Shown here piece by piece: positions 13,153 to 20,676 of a DNA stretch of 44,426 nucleotides; the stretch's first letter is position 1, and each line of letters starts with the position of its first letter. The DNA is from a virus. The notes under the pieces are model-generated. The model saw only the letters and a program-made list of their open reading frames with translations. It was not told the origin of the DNA and searched no databases. Position numbers and translations under genes: made by a program. The stretch lies in the IMG/VR virus record IMGVR_UViG_3300044946_000077, positions 1 to 44,426 of that record; one strand, 5' to 3'.

Positions 13153-13182
13153 TTGAATTCTATACAGGGAACACCTTAGAAC
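13153..13182 (+). promoter_or_regulatory. Candidate late-region promoter
   Basis: TTGAAT (13153-13158) and TAGAAC (13177-13182) at 18 bases spacing make a reasonable sigma70-type promoter, predicting a start near 13189. That is just before the strong RNA helix beginning at 13195. TATACA (13161-13166) is a competing -10 but lacks a -35 at the right distance. No other promoter of similar quality was noticed between here and the terminase genes. Confidence 0.4.
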
Positions 13183-13189
13183 TAGCCTG

Positions 13190-13277
13190 CACAAGGCGAG
13201 TGCCAGCCGTGGGCTCCGTGAGGAGCTGAGGGCTGGGCCGGTTGGCACCGCCAAACATTTGGCTCCTCCTGGCAGCC
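13190..13277 (+). ncRNA. Candidate structured RNA / leader upstream of terminase genes
   Basis: The DNA from 13142 to 13326 has no supported gene but folds strongly. GGCG-A-GTGCCAGCC (13195-13208) pairs with GGTTGGCACCGCC (13240-13252): 13 pairs with one bulged A and one G-U. Inside, GCTCC (13213-13217) pairs with GGAGC (13222-13226) across a GUGA tetraloop of the GNRA class. A second hairpin pairs GGCT (13261-13264) with AGCC (13274-13277). It could be a regulatory leader, a small RNA, or part of a packaging (pac/cos) site. It matches no family I recognise, and no T-run follows, so it is not a simple terminator. Confidence 0.5.
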
Positions 13278-13326
13278 GTCAACTAGACCGGGTGTGATTC
13301 ATAACTCGACCCCGCGTCTCTAAATT

Positions 13327-13719
13327 TTGGCAGCGAAGAAAAACATTCTCGTCCCGCACAGCTTCACAGCCGCAGACCTGCCATCACTCCAAACTTCCTC
13401 GAAACTTTACGCACGCCTCAGCAACTCTGAAGTTTACGAAGCAGAAAAACTTAATCTCATCGAATGGCTGCACAAGCCGCTGCACCGCCGCGATCGCGGA
13501 GTTGTCCGTCAAATCCGATCGATTGGCATTCGCGGACTCTCTTGCAAACTCGGAGAGCCGCTCGCTGTTGCTGTTCAACAGAAGGAACCATGGGCACAAG
13601 TCATGCTCGCCCACATCCAGATGCGACGCGAATCAGCAAGCGCGACTGCGCCACTCCAGGCTGCGGACGCACTGCTGTTAGCGAAAGCTTCTGCGGTGTT
13701 TGCCGAGAGAATTTTCTAG
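13327..13719 (+). CDS. Unknown protein, possibly first gene of late operon
   Basis: 130 residues from TTG 13327, the only start after an in-frame stop at 13321, with no ribosome site. Codon choice and an even residue mix over the first ~95 residues (LYARLSNSEVYEAEKLNLIEWLHKPLHRRDRGVVRQI) look coding. The last 130 bases overlap the next gene out of frame. It may be translated from a leader or be a remnant. No family recognised. Confidence 0.4.
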   Translation: MAAKKNILVPHSFTAADLPSLQTSSKLYARLSNSEVYEAEKLNLIEWLHKPLHRRDRGVVRQIRSIGIRGLSCKLGEPLAVAVQQKEPWAQVMLAHIQMRRESASATAPLQAADALLLAKASAVFAERIF

Positions 13720-13880
13720 AAGGCAATGTCGTTGTGTTTCGCGGCGGCGAACTTTTGCCGCAGCTTCGGCATGGCGCGTGGGATGGCGACGACTTCGCTG
13801 ATTTGATTCCCGAAGACATGTCAGTCGTTGCTATCAGAAATGCCTGGCGCGCAGAAAAGGCGCGAGCTGCATCGGCGTGA
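13590..13880 (+). CDS. Zinc-finger protein upstream of terminase
   Basis: 96 residues from ATG 13590 with AGAAGGAAC upstream. CATPGCGRTAVSESFCGVC (about residues 20-38) is a four-cysteine zinc module common in small phage proteins. The C-terminal half is acidic (DGDDFADLIPEDMS). Overlaps the next gene by GTGA. Small zinc or HNH-like proteins often stand just before terminase genes, but no HNH catalytic histidines are visible. Confidence 0.6.
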   Translation: MGTSHARPHPDATRISKRDCATPGCGRTAVSESFCGVCRENFLEGNVVVFRGGELLPQLRHGAWDGDDFADLIPEDMSVVAIRNAWRAEKARAASA

Positions 13881-14098
13881 ACTTATCGCCAAAGGCTATC
13901 TCGGCTTTGGTGGACATCAAAAAAGAATTGCTCTCTCGCGAAATACCAACTGAAAAAGCAGACGACACAGAGACGCCGCGAAGGGCAAGCCATGTAGACG
14001 GCGCGGCGTCTCCCGGATTTAGGCAGCGACGCGCTAGGCGAGCAAGCGCTTTTCAGCGCGGATGCCAGCGACGTGCATGGTGGGCTCCGATCCATTGA
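13877..14098 (+). CDS. Small unknown protein
   Basis: 73 residues, GTG overlapping the previous stop. The first 35 residues (PKAISALVDIKKELLSREIPTEKADD) look like a normal amphipathic helical protein. The remainder is Arg/Ala-rich and less convincing. A gap of about 85 bases without clear gene follows before the DUF5681-like gene. Modest confidence. Confidence 0.4.
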   Translation: MNLSPKAISALVDIKKELLSREIPTEKADDTETPRRASHVDGAASPGFRQRRARRASAFQRGCQRRAWWAPIH

Positions 14099-14182
14099 AA
14101 GAACGACGAATATTGCGTGGCTGGCGCTGGCTGAAGCATTTCCTTGGCATCGAAGGCTGCATCGAGCGGCGCAAGAATTGCA

Positions 14183-14617
14183 GTGGCTGAAAAGAAAAAA
14201 CAGCGTGGGCGCATCGAAAACCTCAAGCCGTGGAAGCCGGGCCAAAGCGGCAACTCGCAAGGGTACTCGCGAAAGAGGCGCATCCAAGACAGGCTCAACG
14301 AAATCCTCGATCGCACGAGAGACGGCAAAACGATCGAAGAAGCGATCTGCGAGCAAATCGCGCATTCCGCTCTCCACGGCGACATCAACGCCTTCGTTGC
14401 TATTGCCGATCGCACCGACGGAAAACCTCGCCAAGCCATTGAGCACAGCGGACCAGACGGCGGATCTATCCCAATCACTCTCCCAGAAGTCCAAAAGCGA
14501 ATCGCCGAGCTCCTCGCCGCTGGCGGCTATCGCGAACCTGCCTCCAGAACAGCAGACGGAAATTCATCGGCTCCTGGAAATGGAGAGCTTGCTAAAGAGC
14601 CAAGCGGAGCTTCGTGA
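14183..14617 (+). CDS. terS: DUF5681-type protein, probable terminase small subunit
   Basis: 144 residues from GTG 14183 (an upstream TTG at 14144 would add 13 residues; neither has a strong ribosome site). The start KPWKPGQSGNSQG with a basic leader (AEKKKQRGR) is the diagnostic DUF5681 motif. Then come a helical region (RRIQDRLNEILDR, EEAICEQIAHSALHGDINAFVAIADRTDGKP) and a flexible tail. DUF5681 proteins regularly precede large terminases and probably recognise phage DNA for packaging. The 3' end overlaps the large-subunit frame. Confidence 0.7.
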   Translation: MAEKKKQRGRIENLKPWKPGQSGNSQGYSRKRRIQDRLNEILDRTRDGKTIEEAICEQIAHSALHGDINAFVAIADRTDGKPRQAIEHSGPDGGSIPITLPEVQKRIAELLAAGGYREPASRTADGNSSAPGNGELAKEPSGAS

Positions 14618-16022
14618 CCTTGCTTCTTTTGCGCGTGGCGCATGGCCTGTTCTCGAGCCTGGCACAGAGCTGAAATGGAACTGGCACCTCGACCTCATCG
14701 CCGAATACTTGACGCTAGTGCAGCAGCGCGTGATTCGTCGGCTCATCATCAACGTTCCGCCGCAAACAATGAAATCGCGCTTCGTGAACGTGTTCTATCC
14801 CACCTGGTCTTGGAGTCAGATTCCGACGCGGCGCTTTCTGTCGAGCTCGTATTCTGGCGATCTTTCCGAAGGGTTCAACGTGGAACGGTCGAAGCTCGTG
14901 CGGTCCGAATGGTTCCAGCAGATGTTTCCGGCGAAGGTCTCACTGAGCCAGGACACGCAAGCGCAGATCGAGAACGAAGTCGGTGGCCGTATGACAGCGA
15001 CGTCGACTGGAGGAACAGCGACCGGGAAGGGCGCGCACGACGTAATCATCGACGATCCGCTCAATCCCAAACTCGCAGCTTCCGAAGTGGAGCTTGCAGC
15101 GTCGAACAATTTTTTCGACGACACACTCCGCACACGCCTTTCCGACCAGGCGACAGGCGTGTTCGTGATTGTGATGCAGCGCCTCGACTACCAGGACTTG
15201 ACCGGCCACGTGCTGGCAAAGAATCCCGGCGAGTGGACGCACATCAAGATTCCCATGGTTGCCGAAGAGGAAGAGCGCTGGACTTTCCCGATCAGCGGAC
15301 GCGTCGTCGTGCGGCAGCCTGGCGACTTGCTTTGGCAGGACAGATTTCCGGAGTCAGTCGTCGCGAGTCTGAAGACGGACATGGGCACGCGATCGTACGA
15401 AGGCCAGTACCAGCAACGCCCATCACCGAAGGGCGGAAACATCATCAAGGAAAACTGGATCAAGTACTGGCGCGTGATGCCGCAGAGCTTCGACCAGGTG
15501 ATTCAGTCGTGGGATATGTCGTTCGCTGACACAAAAACTTCTAGCTTTGTCGTTGGCCAGGTCTGGGGCCGGCTCGGCGCACGCAAGCTTTTGCTGGCCG
15601 AAGTGCACAAACGCATGGACTTCGTCGAAACCGTTCGCGAAGTCAGGCAGATGAGCGGCAACTGGCCACAAGCTCACGCAAAGCTTGTCGAGAACAAAGC
15701 GAATGGGCCGGCGGTGATCTCGGCGCTGAAGCTCGAAGTTGACGGATTGATTGCAGTCGAGCCGGACGGCGACAAAGCCGCGCGCATGTATGCAGTGAGT
15801 CCGGACTACGAAGCCGGGAACGTCGAGGTTCCCGATCCGACAATGCCTGGCTACGGCTGGGTCGAAGAGCACGTCGCTGAAATCATCCGCTTTCCTGGAA
15901 AGCCAAACGACCGCGGCGATGCGGTAAGCCAGGCGTTGAAGCGGCTGCGATCGTTCCCGTCAGGAATTGCGAGCTTCTACCAGGAAATCGCAGAACCGAA
16001 AGTGCAAGGAGCTGCAGCGTGA
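14580..16022 (+). CDS. terL: Terminase large subunit
   Basis: 480 residues if started at ATG 14580, the only normal start near the family's N-terminus. The preceding in-frame codons (LPPEQQTEIHRLLE) look homologous to terminase starts, so a CTG at 14520 or 14538 may be the real one. ATPase: atypical Walker A NVPPQTMKS (58-66), Walker B with VIIDDP. Nuclease: SWDMSFADTKTSSFVVGQVWG with the first catalytic Asp, the VENKANGPAVI segment and the terminal DRGDAVSQAL Asp, all of the Terminase_6/gp17 type. It drives DNA into the prohead and cuts it. The frame is open 500 bases upstream, but that stretch is an out-of-frame read of DUF5681. Confidence 0.92.
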   Translation: MESLLKSQAELRDLASFARGAWPVLEPGTELKWNWHLDLIAEYLTLVQQRVIRRLIINVPPQTMKSRFVNVFYPTWSWSQIPTRRFLSSSYSGDLSEGFNVERSKLVRSEWFQQMFPAKVSLSQDTQAQIENEVGGRMTATSTGGTATGKGAHDVIIDDPLNPKLAASEVELAASNNFFDDTLRTRLSDQATGVFVIVMQRLDYQDLTGHVLAKNPGEWTHIKIPMVAEEEERWTFPISGRVVVRQPGDLLWQDRFPESVVASLKTDMGTRSYEGQYQQRPSPKGGNIIKENWIKYWRVMPQSFDQVIQSWDMSFADTKTSSFVVGQVWGRLGARKLLLAEVHKRMDFVETVREVRQMSGNWPQAHAKLVENKANGPAVISALKLEVDGLIAVEPDGDKAARMYAVSPDYEAGNVEVPDPTMPGYGWVEEHVAEIIRFPGKPNDRGDAVSQALKRLRSFPSGIASFYQEIAEPKVQGAAA

Positions 16023-16438
16023 TTCGCAAATTATTTTTCGTCACAGCGATCTGCTTGTGGGCCAGCGCCGCGAATGGCCAGCCATGGTATCGCGACTGGA
16101 AAGTCTGGACCGTCATCGGCATTTCGTTGGGATCTTCGATCGCAGCGACACACAACGCGCACGATTGCCGCCTTGTGAACGGCATCGCGCCATGCGATGG
16201 CGGCTATGGCGAGTTCCGAGCTCGCGAGATCCTTCGATTTGGCGGATCCGCCGGCATTGTCGGGGTCGGACTGTGGGGGCGCCATCAAGGCTTCAAAGAG
16301 TGGGCGATTCCCGCGCTCGGCTTTGCTGGCTATAACGCGAGCGTCGCGTTCAGGCAGTCGCGCATCGGCTGTCCGGCCGAGGAGCATTTTCTTTACGGCA
16401 CGAAGTTTACTTGCGTCGCGAATCAGCCTTCCTGGTAG
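16019..16438 (+). CDS. Exported protein of unknown function
   Basis: 139 residues, GTG start overlapping the terminase stop. Residues 1-20 form a Sec signal (RKLFFVTAICLWASAANG) with a likely cleavage after ANG. The mature part has a hydrophobic Gly-rich hairpin (WTVIGISLGSSIAATHNAHDC), four cysteines that could form disulphides, and a second Gly-rich stretch (GGSAGIVGVGLWG), so it is periplasmic or membrane associated. Encoding an exported protein between terminase and virion genes is unusual and may reflect a moron. Confidence 0.65.
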   Translation: MIRKLFFVTAICLWASAANGQPWYRDWKVWTVIGISLGSSIAATHNAHDCRLVNGIAPCDGGYGEFRAREILRFGGSAGIVGVGLWGRHQGFKEWAIPALGFAGYNASVAFRQSRIGCPAEEHFLYGTKFTCVANQPSW

Positions 16439-16440
16439 CG

Positions 16441-16626
16441 ATGGCTCTCGTTCGATTCACGCGCGTTCTTCCTGACAAAAAAGAAACCGAAGTCAGCATC
16501 AATCCCGACTGGGTGCAGTGGGCTCAGTCCGATACAACGCAAACCGTGCTGCTGAAAATGGGCGACGGGATGGACGTGATCGTCAAAGGAAAACTCGAAG
16601 ACATCGAAAAAATGCTCGATGTCTAG
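16441..16626 (+). CDS. 61-residue unknown protein
   Basis: ATG 16441 begins three bases after the previous stop. A compact beta-rich protein (VRFTRVL ... EVSINPDWVQWAQ ... TVLLKMGDGMDVIVKG) ending in a helix. The pattern of strand, turn, strand with DWV resembles small phage proteins that bind or cap virion parts, but I cannot name a family. Confidence 0.55.
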   Translation: MALVRFTRVLPDKKETEVSINPDWVQWAQSDTTQTVLLKMGDGMDVIVKGKLEDIEKMLDV

Positions 16627-16640
16627 AGGCTGGAGAACAA

Positions 16641-16931
16641 ATGGCGTTAATCCTCACCGCTAAACAGATCATCGATCGAGGCCATGAAGGCAAGTGGCTG
16701 AAATTGTCCGAGGACGAACAGAACGCAATCATCGAATCCATCGCTGGCGAGAACCTGCGCCGCAATGCGCACTTCAACAAAATGGACGGTGCTTCCATTG
16801 GCGACAATCTTCGCCACTACCAAGACCGTGGGTACATCGTCGTGCACGGTGGGGGTGGCAAGGAAGCGGAAAAGCATCCGCTCGATCTTCCCCAACCGAA
16901 TCCGGCGCAATCCGGTGCAGAACTTCCCTGA
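16641..16931 (+). CDS. 96-residue unknown protein
   Basis: ATG 16641 with AGGCTGGAG upstream. N-terminal helices (LTAKQIIDRGHEGKWLKLSEDEQNAIIES), a central part with HYQDRGYIVVHGGGG, and a proline-rich end. No motif recognised. It is followed by a 31-base gap with AAGGAG, the ribosome site of the next gene. Confidence 0.55.
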   Translation: MALILTAKQIIDRGHEGKWLKLSEDEQNAIIESIAGENLRRNAHFNKMDGASIGDNLRHYQDRGYIVVHGGGGKEAEKHPLDLPQPNPAQSGAELP

Positions 16932-16962
16932 AACAAAAATTCACTAAGGAGAAATAGAACTT

Positions 16963-17430
16963 ATGGCAAGGAGATTCGCAACACCCGGAACGCAGGGCAC
17001 GGTCAGCTCGTCTTTCAAGAGCGCGATCGTCATTGCGGGAACAGCGGCTACGAGGCCGAAATTCTACAGCTTTATTCTTTCGACGCTCGGCGCCGCGGGG
17101 GATGGCGTTCTCGAATGGATCCTGCAGCGCTTCACCGCTGCAGGCACGTCGACCGCGGCAACCCCGCGCAACATCGATGCGACCGATCCTGCGGCCGCAG
17201 TTGCCGTTGCCGGCGTAAACCACTCGGTCGAGCCGACCTATACCGCGAACAGCTCGCTGTTCGACATCGGCATCAACCAGCGCGCGACTTACACCTGGAA
17301 CGCCTGGACAGAAGGCGCGCAGCTGCTTGCTCCTGCAACCGCGGCCTCTGGAATCGGGATCGCCATGTTGTCGTCTGTTGCGCCGGCATATACCGGTGTG
17401 GCATCCGTTCACGTCTTCCACGAAGAATAA
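16963..17430 (+). CDS. Probable virion (decoration/accessory) protein
   Basis: 155 residues, ATG with AAGGAGAAA. Ala/Thr/Gly-rich beta pattern, no charged clusters. Segments DIGINQRATYTWNAWTEGAQLLAPATAASGIG and the start RRFATPGTQGTVSSSFKSAI resemble single-domain beta-sandwich virion proteins. Strong ribosome site and late position support high expression as a structural protein, perhaps capsid decoration. Not a firm family call. Confidence 0.55.
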   Translation: MARRFATPGTQGTVSSSFKSAIVIAGTAATRPKFYSFILSTLGAAGDGVLEWILQRFTAAGTSTAATPRNIDATDPAAAVAVAGVNHSVEPTYTANSSLFDIGINQRATYTWNAWTEGAQLLAPATAASGIGIAMLSSVAPAYTGVASVHVFHEE

Positions 17431-17438
17431 AAACCGCG

Positions 17439-17735
17439 TTGGATCGCTATTCGACAAAGACCGAGGGCGTCGTGGAAATCGCGACGCCCTTCGGTGGTTT
17501 CACCGCTCTCAAAACCTTCACGTGCGGACACTGTGGAGGCATCGGCGTTTCGCAACCCGAAGGGCTCGAGGGAAAAATCATCCTCAGCACGTACCAAGCG
17601 CCGGCGGTTTGTCATCGCTGCTGGACGCTTGTCTGTCCGCAGTGCCATGCAAAAGGGAACTGCGTGACAGTCGAACAGTTGCTCACCGAGATCGAGAACC
17701 ACGATCGCTTTCTGAAGTCCGCGGGACTGTCGTGA
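17439..17735 (+). CDS. Zinc-binding small late protein
   Basis: 98 residues from TTG 17439 (GTG 17472 also possible). CGHC (31-34), CHRC and CPQCHAKGNC give three knuckles after a short beta region, followed by a helix (TVEQLLTEIENHDRFLKSAG). This zinc-rich protein lies among virion genes, where similar proteins occur in other phages; no role known. Overlaps the next gene by GTGA. Confidence 0.6.
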   Translation: MDRYSTKTEGVVEIATPFGGFTALKTFTCGHCGGIGVSQPEGLEGKIILSTYQAPAVCHRCWTLVCPQCHAKGNCVTVEQLLTEIENHDRFLKSAGLS

Positions 17736-17872
17736 CGAACGCCGAGCTCATGGAACTCCAGGAAAAATACCGAGACGTGAAAGCGGTCTCACCGGATCAC
17801 GTCGAGACAGTGTGGCGCTGCGACGTCGTGATCCTCCTCGCAGAGATCGCGAAACGGCTGAAGAGTGCCTGA
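17732..17872 (+). CDS. 46-residue helical protein
   Basis: GTG overlapping the previous stop. Nearly all helix: NAELMELQEKYRDVKAV then VETVWRCDVVILLAEIAKRL. Both borders are coupled (8-base overlap with the next gene), which supports translation. Unknown function. Confidence 0.5.
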   Translation: MTNAELMELQEKYRDVKAVSPDHVETVWRCDVVILLAEIAKRLKSA

Positions 17873-18080
17873 ACTGGCCACAAATCCAGTAAGGGCTCGT
17901 CTTGGTCCCGATCGCTATGAAGATTTCGAGTGGTTTCGTCAGATGTGCAATGCGAGCCCCACGAACTACCTGCAGCTGATCGGCTACATGACCGCGATCG
18001 CCGTGCAAAACCAAACCTGGACGTACTGGCAAGTCCTCGAAGAGGCGCGCAGCAAGTTCAAACCGAGGCTCGTGATCTAG
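17865..18080 (+). CDS. 71-residue unknown protein
   Basis: GTG 17865. Aromatic-rich helical protein (DRYEDFEWFRQMCNASPTNYLQLIGYMTAIA, then NQTWTYWQVLEEARSKF). No motif recognised. Its TAG stop overlaps the GTG of the next gene. Confidence 0.5.
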   Translation: MPELATNPVRARLGPDRYEDFEWFRQMCNASPTNYLQLIGYMTAIAVQNQTWTYWQVLEEARSKFKPRLVI

Positions 18081-18406
18081 TGGGCTTCGGATGCCAGCGA
18101 CACCAGCTGCCGAACGCCGGCATGTCGCCTGTCGCGATCATCTCGAATTATCCCGTTTTCATTGCGACTAACAGTTTGCCGGCTGCGACGGTTGGAACCG
18201 CGTATAGCGCAACGCTGACGGCCGGTGGCGGTAACGGGCCATACATGTGGTCGATCACTTCGGGCGCACTTCCGCCTGGCCTGAGCATGGACGTAAACGG
18301 AAACATCACTGGCACACCGACGACTGCGGGCACGTACAACTTCACCGTCCAGGTCGTCGACCAGCTCGGCGGCTCGGCATCGGTAAACGTGGGAGTCTCG
18401 CTGTGA
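18080..18406 (+). CDS. Ig-like (He_PIG-type) domain protein
   Basis: 108 residues from GTG 18080 (ATG 18122 is an alternative). Residues about 30-105 are one putative Ig domain of the He_PIG class: LPAATVGTAYSATLTAGGG, WSITSGALPPGLSMD, GNITGTPTTAGTYNFTVQVVD. Such domains bind carbohydrates or decorate virions and surface proteins. It is coupled to the large beta-helix protein that follows; together they look like a host-binding or decoration unit. Confidence 0.65.
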   Translation: MGFGCQRHQLPNAGMSPVAIISNYPVFIATNSLPAATVGTAYSATLTAGGGNGPYMWSITSGALPPGLSMDVNGNITGTPTTAGTYNFTVQVVDQLGGSASVNVGVSL

Positions 18407-20676
18407 ATAGCGTTCTCGTATTTGTCCTGAACTTTCTCCTCGCGATCGCTGGCGGCCAGGGCTCGAACACAAAAAACCTTAGCATCACTGTGAACGCCAG
18501 TGGCGGATCGGCAACGGCTATCCTGTGTCCGAACAACGGACAGACTGGAAACAGCGCCAACTGCGTTCAGCCTCCGGTGCTCGCATTCGGGAAGCAGGGC
18601 ACGTCAACCGCGTCGATGGCGATCCCGATTTCGGTGAACAACTGCGCCCCGGTTCTACTGAACGGCATCGCGGAAATTGCGGCCTGCTCTGGATCGGGTA
18701 CTTTGACGCTTGGAGCGACACCGTTTGCGATCTCAGGAACGAACGCTTCAGACTTTTCTTTTTCTCTTGGTGGCTGCACCGCTAACTTGGCGATCTCCAC
18801 CGGAGGCTCTTGTTCGGGCACCATCACGTTTACGCCTACCGCGTCGTCCGGGACGAACGAAACAGCCACGCTGACTGTCACCGACAACGGAACGACTTCC
18901 ACACAGACCATGAGCCTGACCGGGACGAGCGCCACGGTCACGACGCTTTCTGCTTGTGGCTCGCTGTCGTCCAGCACCAACTATCAACTCACCACGAACA
19001 TATCGGCGCCGAGCTCCTGCATCACGGCGGCTTCGGGCGCGGATCTCAATCTGAACGGCCACACAATCACTTACTGCACTACGCCATCGGCCAGCATGGT
19101 TCAGGGTGTGACGCTTCCAAATGGAAACGGGCTCGTGACGGTGCACAATGGCACGATCACGGAAAGTGGAACAAATCTGTGCACCGGGTTAGCGTCGAGT
19201 CAGTACGGTTCGTCGGACGTCGGAGCCACAAACATAAACAACGGGGCCTTGTCCGCGTCGATTTTCAATGTGACGCTTTCGCAGAATGACAAACAAGGCA
19301 AGATCTATTTGGGCGAGAACGGCGGAAGTAGCTCGAGTTCGGCATCGATCATTCACGACAACATCATCACAGACAACGACCCCGGCAACTGCGCTTCGGT
19401 CGGCTGCCGCGCCGAAGACCAGTTCTATAGCGTCATCGTAGACCAGAGCTACAATCGCACCGGAGCGGGCGACTCGTTTTACAACAACACGGTGACGGGC
19501 GGCGCTCAGGGGACATGGCAGTCCACAGCAAAAACAAGCAATTGCAGCAACAACCTCATAAATTTAGGAAACTTGCTGTCTAACGGTTCCGTGGCGAACG
19601 GCTTCGCCTGCCAGGACTGGGCGACAACTGCGACCATCCAAAACAATCTCATCATCGGTAATGGGACCAGCGGATCGATCACGAGCGGTCGAGGCATCCA
19701 GCTTTCTTCGGTCAACAATTCTGCTGTCACTGGCTCGGTTCTCTCGGACAACAGCATCATCGCTTTCATCAGCAACAACGACGCAGAGTATGCTTGCGCT
19801 TCGTTTGAATACGGTTCCACCTACGGGATCCAGATCAACACGGCTGGAGGTGGCTTCGATCTCTCCGGAAACTCGATCCAGAATAACCAGGTTCTTGCCT
19901 TAGCTGGCCCTTGCGGCGGCTATGCCTTCTCGGACTCCAGCGCTACAAACAGCACCGGTGTCAACCTCAGCCAGAACAACTCCTGGCTGTGCCGCGGCAC
20001 TACGGGATGGACGCAAACCAACAATGTGAACTGCGCCGCGATGCGCTTCGACGGAAACCAATACGCCCCAGGCAATGGAGCCGGCGTGGAGGCTTTCGAC
20101 AGCCAGCAGGACTTTCTTTCAGGCGACAGCGCAGACGTCTACATTTGGTACGACGGGAATGCTCCCTGGAAATGCTCGCAGTGCACGTTCGACAAACCGT
20201 CCACGGCGATCGCCGGTTGGCACCTCGTAGACGAAAACAATGGCGGCGGAAGCGGCGGATCTTCGGGCCCCTTCTATTTCATCGATCCAACTTTCACCGG
20301 CGGCGCGACCGCCGCAAGCAACAACCTCTCGTCCTGGGCCTCGAACAATTCCTCTCTGACCTTTAGCTACTACGTTCAGTGGACTTACACCGTCACAGTT
20401 CAGCAGTCCTCGAATTCGGCTCCTATCAATGGCGCGACCGTCACGATGACGGACACCAACTCGACCGTTGAATGCAGCGGGACGACGAACTCCAGCGGGA
20501 TCTACTCCTGCGTCGTGAACGACACGCAATATAAGGCGGCCAGTGGATCGTACACGACGCCAGGCTTCAATCCTTTCGCTTTGCAAATCAGCGCCTCTGG
20601 CTGCACGACCTACAACCAAAGCGGAAAGACGATTCACGCAACGACTTCTGAAACGAAGCAACTGGCGGGGTGTTAG
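18403..20676 (+). CDS. Large secreted-type beta-helix protein with anchor-like Ig domain
   Basis: 757 residues from GTG 18403 (GTGA overlap). The N-terminus (NSVLVFVLNFLLAIAGGQG) resembles a signal peptide, unusual for a virion protein. Residues about 40-170 include an ASH/choice-of-anchor-like domain (FTPTASSGTNETATLTVTDNG). Residues about 180-480 have the repeating N/G-rich turns of a right-handed parallel beta-helix (DLNLNGHTITYC, IIHDNIITDND, IQNNLIIGNGTSG, SGNSIQNNQVLAL), as in pectate-lyase-like tailspikes. The C-terminal ~90 residues form an Ig/CarboxypepD-like domain (SAPINGATVTMTDTNSTV). It may be a receptor-binding or depolymerising spike, or an exported surface protein. Confidence 0.6.
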   Translation: MNSVLVFVLNFLLAIAGGQGSNTKNLSITVNASGGSATAILCPNNGQTGNSANCVQPPVLAFGKQGTSTASMAIPISVNNCAPVLLNGIAEIAACSGSGTLTLGATPFAISGTNASDFSFSLGGCTANLAISTGGSCSGTITFTPTASSGTNETATLTVTDNGTTSTQTMSLTGTSATVTTLSACGSLSSSTNYQLTTNISAPSSCITAASGADLNLNGHTITYCTTPSASMVQGVTLPNGNGLVTVHNGTITESGTNLCTGLASSQYGSSDVGATNINNGALSASIFNVTLSQNDKQGKIYLGENGGSSSSSASIIHDNIITDNDPGNCASVGCRAEDQFYSVIVDQSYNRTGAGDSFYNNTVTGGAQGTWQSTAKTSNCSNNLINLGNLLSNGSVANGFACQDWATTATIQNNLIIGNGTSGSITSGRGIQLSSVNNSAVTGSVLSDNSIIAFISNNDAEYACASFEYGSTYGIQINTAGGGFDLSGNSIQNNQVLALAGPCGGYAFSDSSATNSTGVNLSQNNSWLCRGTTGWTQTNNVNCAAMRFDGNQYAPGNGAGVEAFDSQQDFLSGDSADVYIWYDGNAPWKCSQCTFDKPSTAIAGWHLVDENNGGGSGGSSGPFYFIDPTFTGGATAASNNLSSWASNNSSLTFSYYVQWTYTVTVQQSSNSAPINGATVTMTDTNSTVECSGTTNSSGIYSCVVNDTQYKAASGSYTTPGFNPFALQISASGCTTYNQSGKTIHATTSETKQLAGC

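Noticed and set aside
13142-13326. tRNA gene in the structured intergenic region
   Set aside because: No cloverleaf with a T-arm GTTC motif or acceptor stem could be formed; no tRNA was seen elsewhere either.
14073-14520. N-terminal extension of the terminase large subunit to 649 residues
   Set aside because: This stretch is Ser/Lys/Arg-rich and is the out-of-frame reading of the DUF5681 gene, whose own frame has the GQSGN motif.
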